From Poseidonibacter parvus (GTDB taxonomy: Bacteria; Campylobacterota; Campylobacteria; Campylobacterales; Arcobacteraceae), in the NCBI RefSeq assembly GCF_001956695.1, contig NZ_CP019070.1, forward strand, positions 124,001 to 188,000: a stretch of 64,000 nt of DNA. Direction: 5' to 3'. Of this stretch, positions 1 to 10,210 are shown one piece after another (positions within the stretch are counted from its first letter, which is position 1; every line of letters starts with the position of its first letter). The position numbers and the translations under genes were made by a program. The notes under the pieces are model-generated. The model had not been told where the DNA came from and searched no databases. It worked only from the letters and a program-made list of their open reading frames with translations.

Positions 1-2
1 AG

Positions 3-2642
3 TGGTCAGGAATTAGAATATTTGAAAAAGAGTTAAGAGAATTTACAAAAAGTGGAAAACAATTAAAAATTATCACTACTTCTTATATGGGAGCAACTGA
101 TTTAAAAGCGGTTGAATTTTTAGCAAGTTTACCAAATACTGAAATCAAAGTTTCATATAATACAGCAAATGAAAGATTGCATGCAAAATCTTATTTGTTT
201 TTTAGAGATACGGGATTTCATACGGGATATATAGGCTCTTCAAATATTTCAAAAAGTGCACTTACAAGTGGATTAGAATGGAATTTAAAAGTAACAAATT
301 CAGAAATTTCGCACATAATAAAAAAGTTTCAAAAAACTTTTGAAACATATTGGGAAGATAAAGAATTTGAAGTTTTTACACAAGAAAAAAAGCAAAAACT
401 TCAAACGGCACTAAAAAATGGTTCCATAAAAGATACAAATAATTTTTCAACCTTCTTTGATATAAAACCACATCATTATCAAGAAGAAATTTTAGAAGAA
501 CTTCAAGTACAAAGAGAGATTCATAAACGTTACAAAAATCTTTTAGTTGCTGCAACAGGAACTGGAAAAACAGTTATAAGTGCTTTTGATTATAAACGAT
601 TCAAACAAAATAATCCAAGTGCAAAACTTCTATTTGTAGCACATAGAAAGGAAATTTTAATACAAGCTAGAGCTACTTTTCAAGCGATATTAAAAGACAA
701 TAATTTTGGTGAATTATGGGTTGATGGAATTACTCCTTTAAGTTATGAGTATTTATTTACTTCTGTTCAGACTCTGCAAAATAATATTGAAAAACTCTCT
801 CTTACAAAAAACTATTATGATTTTATAATAATTGATGAAGTACATCACATAGCTGCAAAAAGTTATAGACCAATTTTGCAAAAATATGAAGCTAATATTC
901 TCTTAGGTCTTACTGCAACACCTGAGAGAATGGATAATGAAAATATTTTAGATGATTTTTGTGGAGTAACAGCTTCTGAGATTAGACTTCCTGAGGCATT
1001 AAATAGAAAACTGCTTTGTCCTTTCCAATATTTTGGGATTAGCGATAGTGTAGATTTACAAAATATAAAATGGCAAAATGGAAAATATCAAACTAGTGAA
1101 CTAAATGATGTTTTGTTAAGTGAAAAAAGAGTTGGTGAAATAATCACAAAATGTGAAGAATATCTAACAGATATAAATGATGTCTTGGCAATTGGCTTTT
1201 GTGTATCACAAGAACACGCAAAGTTTATGAGTGAGAAATTTAAGGAAGTTGGTTTAAAAGCAGATTTCCTTATAATTGGAAGTTCTAATAGAGATGATGT
1301 GAAATCAAGATTGTTAAAAAAAGAAATAAACTATTTATTTGTAGTTGATATCTTTAATGAAGGTGTTGACATTCCCCAAATTGATACCATATTATTTTTA
1401 CGTCCAACTGAGAGTTTAACTGTGTTTTTACAACAATTAGGAAGGGGACTTAGATTTACTGAAAACAAAGAGTGCTTGACTGTTTTAGATTTTGTTGGAA
1501 ATGCTAGAGATGAATATGATTTTGAAGGTAAATTTAGAAACTTAATTGGTAAAACTTCTAATAGTGTAAAAGATGAAATAGAAAATGAATTTCCTCATTT
1601 ACCTTTAGGATGTTTAATAGTTTTAGAAAAAAAAGCTAAAGAACATATTTTAAATAATATTAAAAAAGCAACTACACTTGGTAGAAGAAAATTAATATCA
1701 AAAATAAGAAATTATGAAAATCAGACAACTTTACCACTTACAATTAGAAATTTTACGAAGATAAATCATCTTTCTTTAGAAAATTTATATAAAAAAGATA
1801 GTTTTTCTAAATTGTGTTATGAAGCTGATATTGTAGAAGATTTTGATGAAGTTAATGAAAAAGAACTGATAAGAGCAATTTCTAAAAAATGGCTATTAAC
1901 AAGATCTCATAGTTATTTTGAATTTATTTTAGAACTTATAGATAATAATTTCGATTTTACAAAAGAAATTATGGAAAAAAATAAACAATCATTTTTGATG
2001 CTTTATTATGATTTCTTTCAAGACCCAAATAAGTTTAATAGTTTAGATGAGGGAATAAAATATATAGGGAATAATAAAATCTTAATTAAGGAATTAAAAG
2101 AGGTAATTGAAATTTTAATAGATAAAATCACTCATATTGAAAGGGATTTAGACTTACCATATTTTTGTCCAATAAAACTACATTCAAGATATACAAGAGA
2201 ACAGATTTTATCAGGTTTTGGACAAAACAGTTTTCAAAAAAAATCAAGTAGTAGAGAAGGTGTTTTAAATATAAAAGACAAAAATACTGAACTTTTATTT
2301 GTAACATTAGAAAAAACAGAAGATAGATATTCCCCTACAGCTATGTATGACGATTATGCAATAAATGACAGATTATTCCATTGGCAATCTCAAAACTCAA
2401 CTAAACCAGATTATCCAAAAGGTTTAAGTTATATTAATCACCAAAAAGAGAATAAAAATATTATCTTATTTGTAAGAGAATCAAATCATAATGAAAATAA
2501 AAATGTAATGACATATATATGTCTAGGGAAAGTTATTTATAAAAGTCATTATGGAAGTCAACCTATGAGTATTATATGGGAACTTGAAAATAAAATACCA
2601 CCATTTTTATGGAAAAATATTGCAAAAATGGCAGTTGGATAA
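3..2642 (+). CDS. PLD-like / DEAH-box helicase / DUF3427 protein, 5' end cut off
   Basis: The reading frame is open from the window edge, so the true start lies to the left; the ATG at 87 is internal. Domains in order: a phospholipase-D-like nuclease fold with an HAK (HxK) motif near base 180; a superfamily 2 helicase core with Walker A GTGKT near 555, a DEVHH box near 835, GLTATPERMD near 905 and the motif VI arginines in QQLGRGLR near 1430; and a C-terminal DUF3427 region (about 2170-2630) recognisable by FHWQSQ and ILFVRE. The family is a DNA or RNA helicase-nuclease fusion often found in accessory or defence regions. Substrate and role here are not known. The domain calls are firm; a defence role is inference from family habit and from the accessory neighbours. 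Confidence 0.9.
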   Translation, partial: WSGIRIFEKELREFTKSGKQLKIITTSYMGATDLKAVEFLASLPNTEIKVSYNTANERLHAKSYLFFRDTGFHTGYIGSSNISKSALTSGLEWNLKVTNSEISHIIKKFQKTFETYWEDKEFEVFTQEKKQKLQTALKNGSIKDTNNFSTFFDIKPHHYQEEILEELQVQREIHKRYKNLLVAATGTGKTVISAFDYKRFKQNNPSAKLLFVAHRKEILIQARATFQAILKDNNFGELWVDGITPLSYEYLFTSVQTLQNNIEKLSLTKNYYDFIIIDEVHHIAAKSYRPILQKYEANILLGLTATPERMDNENILDDFCGVTASEIRLPEALNRKLLCPFQYFGISDSVDLQNIKWQNGKYQTSELNDVLLSEKRVGEIITKCEEYLTDINDVLAIGFCVSQEHAKFMSEKFKEVGLKADFLIIGSSNRDDVKSRLLKKEINYLFVVDIFNEGVDIPQIDTILFLRPTESLTVFLQQLGRGLRFTENKECLTVLDFVGNARDEYDFEGKFRNLIGKTSNSVKDEIENEFPHLPLGCLIVLEKKAKEHILNNIKKATTLGRRKLISKIRNYENQTTLPLTIRNFTKINHLSLENLYKKDSFSKLCYEADIVEDFDEVNEKELIRAISKKWLLTRSHSYFEFILELIDNNFDFTKEIMEKNKQSFLMLYYDFFQDPNKFNSLDEGIKYIGNNKILIKELKEVIEILIDKITHIERDLDLPYFCPIKLHSRYTREQILSGFGQNSFQKKSSSREGVLNIKDKNTELLFVTLEKTEDRYSPTAMYDDYAINDRLFHWQSQNSTKPDYPKGLSYINHQKENKNIILFVRESNHNENKNVMTYICLGKVIYKSHYGSQPMSIIWELENKIPPFLWKNIAKMAVG

Positions 2643-2900
2643 ATAAAAAGAACCGCTGAGTTTATGTGGCTTTACATCATTAAACAATTTTAAAATAGAA
2701 TTCAAATATTGCAAATTAGTGTTACGATTTCTAATATCTTTTCTAAAAAATATTTTATATCAATTCTGAGATACGTCTTTGACAAATGCTACACTTTCTA
2801 GTGGTTGTAGTAGTGATAAAAATTGATTTGTGTTATATTCTTTGTTCTCTTCAATACTAGAAATTCCATTGATTATATTAAATATAAAAAATTTATAAAT
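2643..2900 (-). pseudogene. possible decayed gene remnant, reverse strand
   Basis: Read on the minus strand, one frame runs from three tandem TAA codons (2901-2909) through about 46 codons (including GISSIEENKEYNTNQFLSLL) to a TGA at 2760-2762. The same frame then continues for about 40 codons (RKDIRNRN, LQYLNSILKLFNDVKPHKL) into the end of the helicase gene. The peptide has ordinary coding composition, but there is no start codon and one in-frame stop. I do not recognise the family. It may instead be chance open frame in AT-rich DNA. Confidence 0.3.
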
Positions 2901-3121
2901 TTATTATTAATAAGATCTAATTATTTGTTTTCTCTAGTAAGATTAATATTTTATAAGATATAGTTTAATTAACTATTGATAAAAATTGTATATATCTTTT
3001 ATATAAGTTTTTTTAATATTAAAAGTTTGCTGTCTTAACTTATTGGCTTTGTTATTTTAGAGTCAAGTTTATTGCAAAATTTTACTACTTAATGAAGTTT
3101 ATCATTTTTAAGGAAAAAAAT
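2901..3121. other. AT-rich intergenic leader before the NRPS/PKS gene
   Basis: Very AT-rich with no convincing coding potential. It must hold the promoter of the NRPS/PKS gene, and several TATA-like strings occur at 2940-3005, but none has a clear partner -35 element, so I do not place one. The ribosome binding site AAGGA at 3110-3114 is the only firm signal. Confidence 0.5.
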
Positions 3122-6100
3122 ATGTCTGTTATAACAAATACCAACAACCCCTGGATAAGCTGCTATGAAACCAGAGAAAATGCAAAGATTCGTTTGATTT
3201 GTATTCCGCATGGTGGAGGAGGATCACATGTTTACAAAGAATGGGCAGAGAAATTACCTGATTTTATAGAAGTTTATGCACTTAATTTCCCAGGTCGAGG
3301 AAGCAGACGTGAAGAAAATGCAATTTGCAATATGTTTGAACTTCGTGATGAAATTGCTAATGTAATATCTCAAATTTCAGATAAACCTTATGTTATGTTT
3401 GGTCATAGTGTTGGTGCTTTAGTTGCTTACGAAGTTGCAAAAGAGATTGAAAAGCAAGGTATTATGCCACCACTTAGATTAATTCTATCAGCTCATAAGG
3501 CTCCTGAGGATTCAAAAGAAGATGAGCCTATGTATACGCTTAGCGATGAGGATTTAATGAGTAAAATCTTAGAGCTTGGTTTATTACCTGAGGATGTACT
3601 TGAAAATAAAGAATTACTTGATTTTATTTTGCCACCACTTAGAGCTGATTTTGAAATTTCAGAAACTTATGAGTATGAAAAAAGCGATGCTTTAACTATT
3701 CCAATAACTGCAACTTTTGGTAAAACTGATCCATTATTAAATGAACAAGATATACAAAAATGGGAAAAATATACAAATAGTGAATATAAAATCAAAGAGT
3801 ATGATGGCGATCATTTTTATACAGTATCAAAACAAGAACTTCTTTTTGATGATATTGTAAAAGAGTTAAAGCAAGATTTAAAAGCTCTTCCTCTTTCAAT
3901 TATGCACGGAATAAGTGCAGAGTATCCAAAGAAGTGTTTACATGAACTCTTTAAAGAACAAGCACTAAAAAACCCAGAAAAGATTGCAGCATTAGATGTT
4001 GATAAACAAATAAGCTTTAAAGAGTTAGACGAACAAACTGATTTATTAGCAAGAAAATTACAAACTTTAGGCTTAGGCGTTGATGATATTGGTGGAATTT
4101 ATACCCAGAGTTCAGTTGAATATATAATTGCATATTTAGGAATTTTAAAAGCAGGTGGGGCGTATATGCCTTTAGAGGTTGCTTATCCTACAGAATTGTT
4201 AAAAAAAGCATTAAATAAAGCTAAACCAAAAGTTATAGTAACGACAAATGAATATATTGAATTCTTGCCACAAAATGAGCAAATAGTATGTTTAGATGAG
4301 AATTGGCAAGAAAGATTAACAAAAGAAAATCTTCCAGAACTTTACGCAAATCAAGAGAAACCAGATATTGACTCACTTGCATATTGTGTTATGACTTCAG
4401 GTACAACAGGTGAACCAAAAGGGATTATTTGTCCTCATAGAGGTGCTGTAAATTCGTATTATTGGAGATATAACTATTATCCATATCAAGACAATGAAAG
4501 AGAAGCTTGTAATGTCTTTTTTGTATGGGAAGCTGTTCGTGCATTGCTTCAAGGTTTCCCTACTTATGTTATTCCTGATAGCTCAATTTACGATCCATGG
4601 AAATTAGTAAGCTTTTTAGAAGAGCATAAAATTACAAGAGTGCTTTTTACTCCTTCATTATTAGAGCAAATTTTAAATACTCCTTATATAGATTTAACAA
4701 ATCGTTTATCTGGCTTAAAAATTGTATGGTTAAATGGTGAAGTTGTACCAACTACATTAAAAAATAGATTCTTTGAAGTTTTCCCAGATTGTAAACTTTT
4801 AAATGATTATTCTGTTTCAGAAACTCATGATATTTGTACTTATGATTTAGCGCTTTTAGATGAAAGATACTCACCTAAGTTCTCAAGTGTTGGAAAACCA
4901 ATGTCAAATGTGAGCATTTATCTTTTAGATGAAGAACAAAATCCAGTTCCACAAGGTGTTAGTGCTGAAATTTACGTAGCAGGTGATTCACTTGCTAGAG
5001 GATATTTAGGAGATAAAGAAAAAACTGATGAGAGATTTGTAAAAGATACTATTAAAAATGATGGTTCAATTATGTTTCGTTCAGGTGATGCAGGACGATT
5101 CTTGCCAAATGTAGAATTGGAAATAAAAGGTAGAATTGAGTTTATGATTAAACTTCGTGGTTATACAGTTGTACCTGGTGCCGTTGAAGCTGCTATTAAT
5201 GATCATAGTGCAATTAACGCATGTGTTGTAGTTACAAAAGATAACCCTCAAACAAAACAACCTGATGCATTAGTAGCGTATTTAGTAAGCAATAAAAGCA
5301 TGGAAGATAATGAATTAATAATATCTCTAAGAGAGCATTTAAAAAACAACTTGCCTCATTATGAAATCCCATCTTATTTAATAGTTCTTGATGAATTACC
5401 ACTTAATAGTGTTACAGGAAAATTAGATAGAAAAAAATTACCAGATCCTGATGTTGCAGCCCACAAGGCTATAGAAAATGCACCAAAAATTGGTGGAACG
5501 TTAAATGAACAAATAATTATAGATGTATGGCAAGAAGTTTTAGGAACTCCTATAAACTCAGTTAAAGATAACTTTTTTGATTTAGGTGGGCATTCTTTAT
5601 TAGCAGTTAAAATATGTTTTGAGCTTTCACAAAAGCTTAATATTCAAGTTTCAGTTGTTGATATTTTTAATAAACCAACAGTTCAATCTCTTGCAGAGCT
5701 TATTGATTCAAAAAAAGATGGCGGAGGGCTTGCTCATCTTGAAAATATTACGAGTTCAAAAGATAAAGATAATCAAAATAGTTCAAGCGATTTAGCAATT
5801 ATCGGAATGGCTGGGGTTTTCCCAGGTGCAAAAAATGTTGATGAGTTTTGGGATAATCTGTGCAATAAAAATTGCTCTATTAAAGAATTAAGCAGTGAGT
5901 ATTTAGAAAGTATTGGTGTTAGTGCTGAGATTTATGAAGATGAAAATTACCGCGCATATGGGGCTTTAATAGATGACGTAGAGCATTTTGATTATCAATT
6001 TTGGAATTTAAGTAAAAAAGAGTCTGTTTTAATGGATCCTCAACATAGACTATTTTTACAATCTTGTTATCACGCACTAGAAAACGCAGGAATCAAGCCA

Positions 6101-9100
6101 GGTAAGGGCGAGAGAACTGGTGTGTTTGGTGGTTCTTATTCACCTCTTTATTTATTACACCAATTAGGCGGTGGTGGTTTTATGGATCCAACTGATCCTA
6201 TGGAATACCATTTAACTGAAACAGGAAATGATAAAGATTATTTAACAACTAGAGTTTCATATATGCTTGATTTACAAGGGCCTAGTATTGGAGTTCAGAC
6301 TTCTTGTTCAACTGCTCTTTCAGTTATTAGTTCAGCTTGTCAATCACTAGAACTTAATCAATGTGATATTGCTCTTGCAGGTGCTTCAAGTATTACTTTC
6401 CCTCAAGGTGGTTATCAATATGTTGAAGGTCACATAAACTCACTAGATGGAAAAGTAAGAACATTTGATGAAAAAGCTAGTGGAACTATTTTAGGTGATG
6501 GTGTTGGAGTTGTTGTTCTTAAAAGGTTAGATGATGCTCTAAGAGATAAAGATACTATCTATTCTGTTATAAAAGGTTATGCAACAAATAATGATGGTAT
6601 TGAAAAAGCTGGATATTCAGCTCCAGCAGTAAAAGGTCAACAAGTATCAGTAACACAAGCACTTGAAAACGCAAATGTAGGAGCAGATTCTATTAGCTAT
6701 ATAGAAGCTCATGGAACAGGAACCCTAGTAGGTGATCCAATTGAAATAAGAGCTTTAAGTGATGTTTATGAAAGATATACTGACAAGAAACAATATTGTG
6801 CTCTAGGCTCAGTTAAGCCAAATATCGGACATAGTAATATTGCTGCAGGAATGGCTGGTATTATGAAGGCAAGTTTATGTTTATATCATAAAACATTAGT
6901 ACCAAATATAAACTATGATAAACCAAATCCAGCAATGGATATTGAAAATTCTCCTTTTTATGTAAATACAGAGCTTAAAAAATGGGAAGTTGATGGAGAT
7001 TTCCCAAGACGAGCGGGAGTATCTTCTTTAGGAATTGGTGGGACAAATAATCACTTTATTCTAGAAGAAGCTCCAGAAGTTCAAATAAATGAAGATAAAC
7101 AAGAAAAAGATAAACAAGAAAAAGATAAAAATCATAATCTTTTCTTGCTTAGTGCAAAAAGTGAAAACTCACTAAAAGAAAATGCTCTATCAATAGCCAA
7201 CTTTATAGAGAAAAACCCAAATATTAGTTTAGATGATATTGAATATACGTTAAGAGAAACTAAACTATTTTATGAGTATCGAGTAGGAGTTTCTTGTACT
7301 GATAAAAACTCAGCAATTAAGGCTCTAAGAAATAGCGCAAAAGGTACTAAAGTTAGCAAACTTAGTTCAAAACAAATACAAAGTGATATAAAAAATGTTT
7401 TTGTTTTCTCAGGTCAAGGCTCACAGCATGAGTTTATGGGACTAGGACTATATCAAAATGAACCAAGATTTAAAAAATACTTTGATGAATGTTGTAAAAT
7501 TTTAGAAAAAGAATTAGGCGTTGATTTTAAAGAATTACTTTTTGAAAAAGGTGCAAAAGCATTTGAATATGCCTATTATACTCAGCCATTAATTGTAGCT
7601 CATCAGTACTCAATTGCTAAAACTTTAATGGATTGGGGAATAAAACCTGATGGACTTGCAGGTCATAGTATTGGCGAATATACAGCTGCACTTATTAGTG
7701 GAATATTTTCTCTTGAAGATACTTTAAAACTTGTAATAACAAGAGGTAAACAGATGCAAAAAGCAGGAGTTGGCACAATGCTTTCAGCCTCAATGCCATT
7801 ACTTGAAGCAAAAGAAATACTAAAAAAACATAATCAAGTTTCAATTGCCGTTATAAATACACCTAATAGTATTGTCTTCTCAGGAGAAGTTGAAGCTATT
7901 TTAAAACTACAAGAAGAGCTAAGAGCAAAAGATATAAAGTCTCAAAAAGTAAATGTTTCTCAAGCATTTCATTCACCAATGATGAGTGATGCTGCGCAAG
8001 AGTTAACAAAAGTAGTTAAAACAATAAAAAGAAATAAACCACAGATTCCTTTAATGTCAAATGTTACAGGAACTTGGATGAGTGAGAACCAAGTTAATGA
8101 TGACGAATATTGGGGAGCTCATATGCGCGAATGTGTGTATTTTTCTGATAATATTGAGGGATTATTGGCTAAAAGCCCAAGTAATGTAATTGAAGTTGGA
8201 GCTAATACAATTTTAACTACTGCAATGCGTAGTTTTACTGGGAAACTTGATAATAAACCTTTAGTTATTCCTAGTTCAAGACATCCAAAAAATACATCTA
8301 CAAATGATGCAGAAGCTCTAGATAATGTAATAGCTCAAATGTGGGTAAATGGTAGAGAAATTGACTGGAGTCTTTATAGTAATTATAAAGGAAATAGAAT
8401 TGCATTACCTGGATATTCATTTGAAAAAGTGAGTTGTTGGGCAACTAATACAAATCTAATGAGTGGTAGTGTAGAAACTAGTTCTAGCAAAGATGAGATG
8501 ATTAAAGATGTATCAAATCGTGGTTTTATTCCTTCTTGGACAAGAAGCGTTTTCCCAAATGTAAATGATGATTTAAAAGAGCAAAAATGGTTAGTTTTTG
8601 CTAAGGCAGATGAATTTTCAGATGATATTATAAAGTCATTAAAAGATAAAAATGCAAGTATTGAAGTAGTTTATCCAGAAGATGTAAAAATGGATGATGC
8701 TAATTCTTTTATAACGCTTTTTAATACTCTTAATAAAGAAGAAAAATATCCAAATAGAATACTTTATTTATGGACTTTAGGATTAAGTGAAGATGTAAAA
8801 GAACAGTTAGATATGAGTTTTTACCCACTACTTAATTTTACAAAAGGTTTAGCATCACAAAGCTCATTTGATACGCTTAAAGTGTGGATTCTAACTGATT
8901 ATACATTTAGCGTAAATGATGAAAAAACAAATCCAGTTAAAGCTACTCTTTTTGGTCCATCAATAGTTTTACCACAAGAATATTCTCAAATAGAATGTAG
9001 AATGATTGATGTCTTACCTGCTGAAATTAGCTCTACTGATACTAAAAGAAGAGTTTTAAATGAAATATCAGCTACAAACCCTGATATCGAGCCTTTTGTT

Positions 9101-10192
9101 GCAATTAGAGGTATTAAAAGATTTGTAAAAAGATATGAAAAAGCAGCAATTGCACCTGTAGAAAATCAAGATGGTTTTAAACAAGATGGAGTTTATATAA
9201 TCACTGGAGGACTAGGTAGAATTGCCAGAACTCTAAGTGAAAAATTAGCTACATTTAATGCAAAGTTAATCTTAACTACAAGAGGTAATGCAGATACGCA
9301 GAGGATTAAAGAACATATTCAAGTGCTTGAAAGTAAGGGTGCAAAAGTGCAGGTTCTTCAAGCCAATATGGGTGAATTTGATGATGTTGAGAATATTATC
9401 AATGTCGCAATTAAAGAATATGGAAAAATTGATGGAATATTCCATCTAGCAGGAGTTGCGGATTTAAGATATTTACCTGATATAGATAAAGAAATTTGTG
9501 AGTTAGAGTTTAATCCAAAAATTCATGGACTTTTAAATTTAGAGAATGTATTGAGTAAATTAATTGAAGAAAAAGATATCAAGCCTGATTTTGTGATGAT
9601 GTTCTCTTCTCTTGCTTCAATATTAGGTGGTTATAGTATGACTGCATATACAGCAGCTAATCGTTTTATGGATGCATTTACTCAAATAAATCCATATAGA
9701 CTTGGTATAAAATGGCTATGTACAAACTGGGATGATTGGGATTTTGAATACTCAAAAGAGCAAGTTAGCGCATATGAACAAACTGTTGCAAAATACTCTA
9801 TGAGCCCAGAAGATGGTATTGAGAGTATTCAAAGAGTAATTTCTATGAGTGAACCTCTTCAAATTCTAATTTCTACAAGAGATATGAATCCAAGAGTTGA
9901 GCAATGGTTACATCAAAAAGCGCAGGATGAAGAGGATTCAGAAAACAGTGATGAAAAACTAGCAGATGATTTAGTTCAAAGAGTTTCAAAAATTTACAAA
10001 GATGTATTAAGTATGCCTGAACTAAATGATGATGATAATTTCTTTAGTGTTGGGGGAGATAGCTTGATTGCAAGTCAAATTTTATTAAAACTTCGAAGAA
10101 ATTTAAAAGAATATAGCAGTAAGCTTACACTAGCTAGTGTGTTTGATTATCCTTCTGTAGAATCATTGGCTACTTGGCTAAAAGAGAACTAG
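3122..10192 (+). CDS. hybrid NRPS/PKS megasynthase, TE-A-PCP-KS-AT-KR-ACP
   Basis: A single 2356-residue assembly-line enzyme. Start chosen at 3122 because AAGGA lies 7 bases upstream; an in-frame ATG at 3092 lacks this. Order: type II-like thioesterase (Ser96 in GHSVG, Asp203, His231); adenylation domain about 270-775 (TSGTTGEPKG near 425); carrier with Ser825 in GGHSLL; ketosynthase with Cys1062 in TSCSTAL, His1197 in HGTGT and His1237 in NIGHS; acyltransferase with Ser1516 in GHSIGEY and a QAFHS motif of the malonyl-specific kind; ketoreductase with its GGLG nucleotide loop near 2028 and Tyr2176; last carrier with Ser2314 in GGDSL. There is no condensation domain and no C-terminal thioesterase. 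Expected chemistry: activate one acid, extend it with malonyl-CoA, reduce to a beta-hydroxy product. The N-terminal thioesterase may release or edit. All catalytic residues are intact; the product is unknown. Confidence 0.93.
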   Translation: MSVITNTNNPWISCYETRENAKIRLICIPHGGGGSHVYKEWAEKLPDFIEVYALNFPGRGSRREENAICNMFELRDEIANVISQISDKPYVMFGHSVGALVAYEVAKEIEKQGIMPPLRLILSAHKAPEDSKEDEPMYTLSDEDLMSKILELGLLPEDVLENKELLDFILPPLRADFEISETYEYEKSDALTIPITATFGKTDPLLNEQDIQKWEKYTNSEYKIKEYDGDHFYTVSKQELLFDDIVKELKQDLKALPLSIMHGISAEYPKKCLHELFKEQALKNPEKIAALDVDKQISFKELDEQTDLLARKLQTLGLGVDDIGGIYTQSSVEYIIAYLGILKAGGAYMPLEVAYPTELLKKALNKAKPKVIVTTNEYIEFLPQNEQIVCLDENWQERLTKENLPELYANQEKPDIDSLAYCVMTSGTTGEPKGIICPHRGAVNSYYWRYNYYPYQDNEREACNVFFVWEAVRALLQGFPTYVIPDSSIYDPWKLVSFLEEHKITRVLFTPSLLEQILNTPYIDLTNRLSGLKIVWLNGEVVPTTLKNRFFEVFPDCKLLNDYSVSETHDICTYDLALLDERYSPKFSSVGKPMSNVSIYLLDEEQNPVPQGVSAEIYVAGDSLARGYLGDKEKTDERFVKDTIKNDGSIMFRSGDAGRFLPNVELEIKGRIEFMIKLRGYTVVPGAVEAAINDHSAINACVVVTKDNPQTKQPDALVAYLVSNKSMEDNELIISLREHLKNNLPHYEIPSYLIVLDELPLNSVTGKLDRKKLPDPDVAAHKAIENAPKIGGTLNEQIIIDVWQEVLGTPINSVKDNFFDLGGHSLLAVKICFELSQKLNIQVSVVDIFNKPTVQSLAELIDSKKDGGGLAHLENITSSKDKDNQNSSSDLAIIGMAGVFPGAKNVDEFWDNLCNKNCSIKELSSEYLESIGVSAEIYEDENYRAYGALIDDVEHFDYQFWNLSKKESVLMDPQHRLFLQSCYHALENAGIKPGKGERTGVFGGSYSPLYLLHQLGGGGFMDPTDPMEYHLTETGNDKDYLTTRVSYMLDLQGPSIGVQTSCSTALSVISSACQSLELNQCDIALAGASSITFPQGGYQYVEGHINSLDGKVRTFDEKASGTILGDGVGVVVLKRLDDALRDKDTIYSVIKGYATNNDGIEKAGYSAPAVKGQQVSVTQALENANVGADSISYIEAHGTGTLVGDPIEIRALSDVYERYTDKKQYCALGSVKPNIGHSNIAAGMAGIMKASLCLYHKTLVPNINYDKPNPAMDIENSPFYVNTELKKWEVDGDFPRRAGVSSLGIGGTNNHFILEEAPEVQINEDKQEKDKQEKDKNHNLFLLSAKSENSLKENALSIANFIEKNPNISLDDIEYTLRETKLFYEYRVGVSCTDKNSAIKALRNSAKGTKVSKLSSKQIQSDIKNVFVFSGQGSQHEFMGLGLYQNEPRFKKYFDECCKILEKELGVDFKELLFEKGAKAFEYAYYTQPLIVAHQYSIAKTLMDWGIKPDGLAGHSIGEYTAALISGIFSLEDTLKLVITRGKQMQKAGVGTMLSASMPLLEAKEILKKHNQVSIAVINTPNSIVFSGEVEAILKLQEELRAKDIKSQKVNVSQAFHSPMMSDAAQELTKVVKTIKRNKPQIPLMSNVTGTWMSENQVNDDEYWGAHMRECVYFSDNIEGLLAKSPSNVIEVGANTILTTAMRSFTGKLDNKPLVIPSSRHPKNTSTNDAEALDNVIAQMWVNGREIDWSLYSNYKGNRIALPGYSFEKVSCWATNTNLMSGSVETSSSKDEMIKDVSNRGFIPSWTRSVFPNVNDDLKEQKWLVFAKADEFSDDIIKSLKDKNASIEVVYPEDVKMDDANSFITLFNTLNKEEKYPNRILYLWTLGLSEDVKEQLDMSFYPLLNFTKGLASQSSFDTLKVWILTDYTFSVNDEKTNPVKATLFGPSIVLPQEYSQIECRMIDVLPAEISSTDTKRRVLNEISATNPDIEPFVAIRGIKRFVKRYEKAAIAPVENQDGFKQDGVYIITGGLGRIARTLSEKLATFNAKLILTTRGNADTQRIKEHIQVLESKGAKVQVLQANMGEFDDVENIINVAIKEYGKIDGIFHLAGVADLRYLPDIDKEICELEFNPKIHGLLNLENVLSKLIEEKDIKPDFVMMFSSLASILGGYSMTAYTAANRFMDAFTQINPYRLGIKWLCTNWDDWDFEYSKEQVSAYEQTVAKYSMSPEDGIESIQRVISMSEPLQILISTRDMNPRVEQWLHQKAQDEEDSENSDEKLADDLVQRVSKIYKDVLSMPELNDDDNFFSVGGDSLIASQILLKLRRNLKEYSSKLTLASVFDYPSVESLATWLKEN

Positions 10193-10206
10193 CAACTTAA
10201 AGTTGC
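10192..10206. terminator. short palindrome between convergent genes
   Basis: GCAAC-TTAAA-GTTGC overlaps the last base of the NRPS/PKS stop codon and lies just before the end of the facing phosphopantetheinyl transferase gene. Its place between two gene tails fits a weak bidirectional terminator. There is no strong T-run. Confidence 0.4.
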
Positions 10207-10210
10207 CAGT

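Noticed and set aside
10192-10206. GCAACTTAAAGTTGC looked like another copy of the Zur-like palindrome
   Set aside because: The half-sites are 5 bases apart (GCAAC-N5-GTTGC) instead of the 3 in the ribA/znuA sites, and it lies between two gene ends, so a terminator is more likely.
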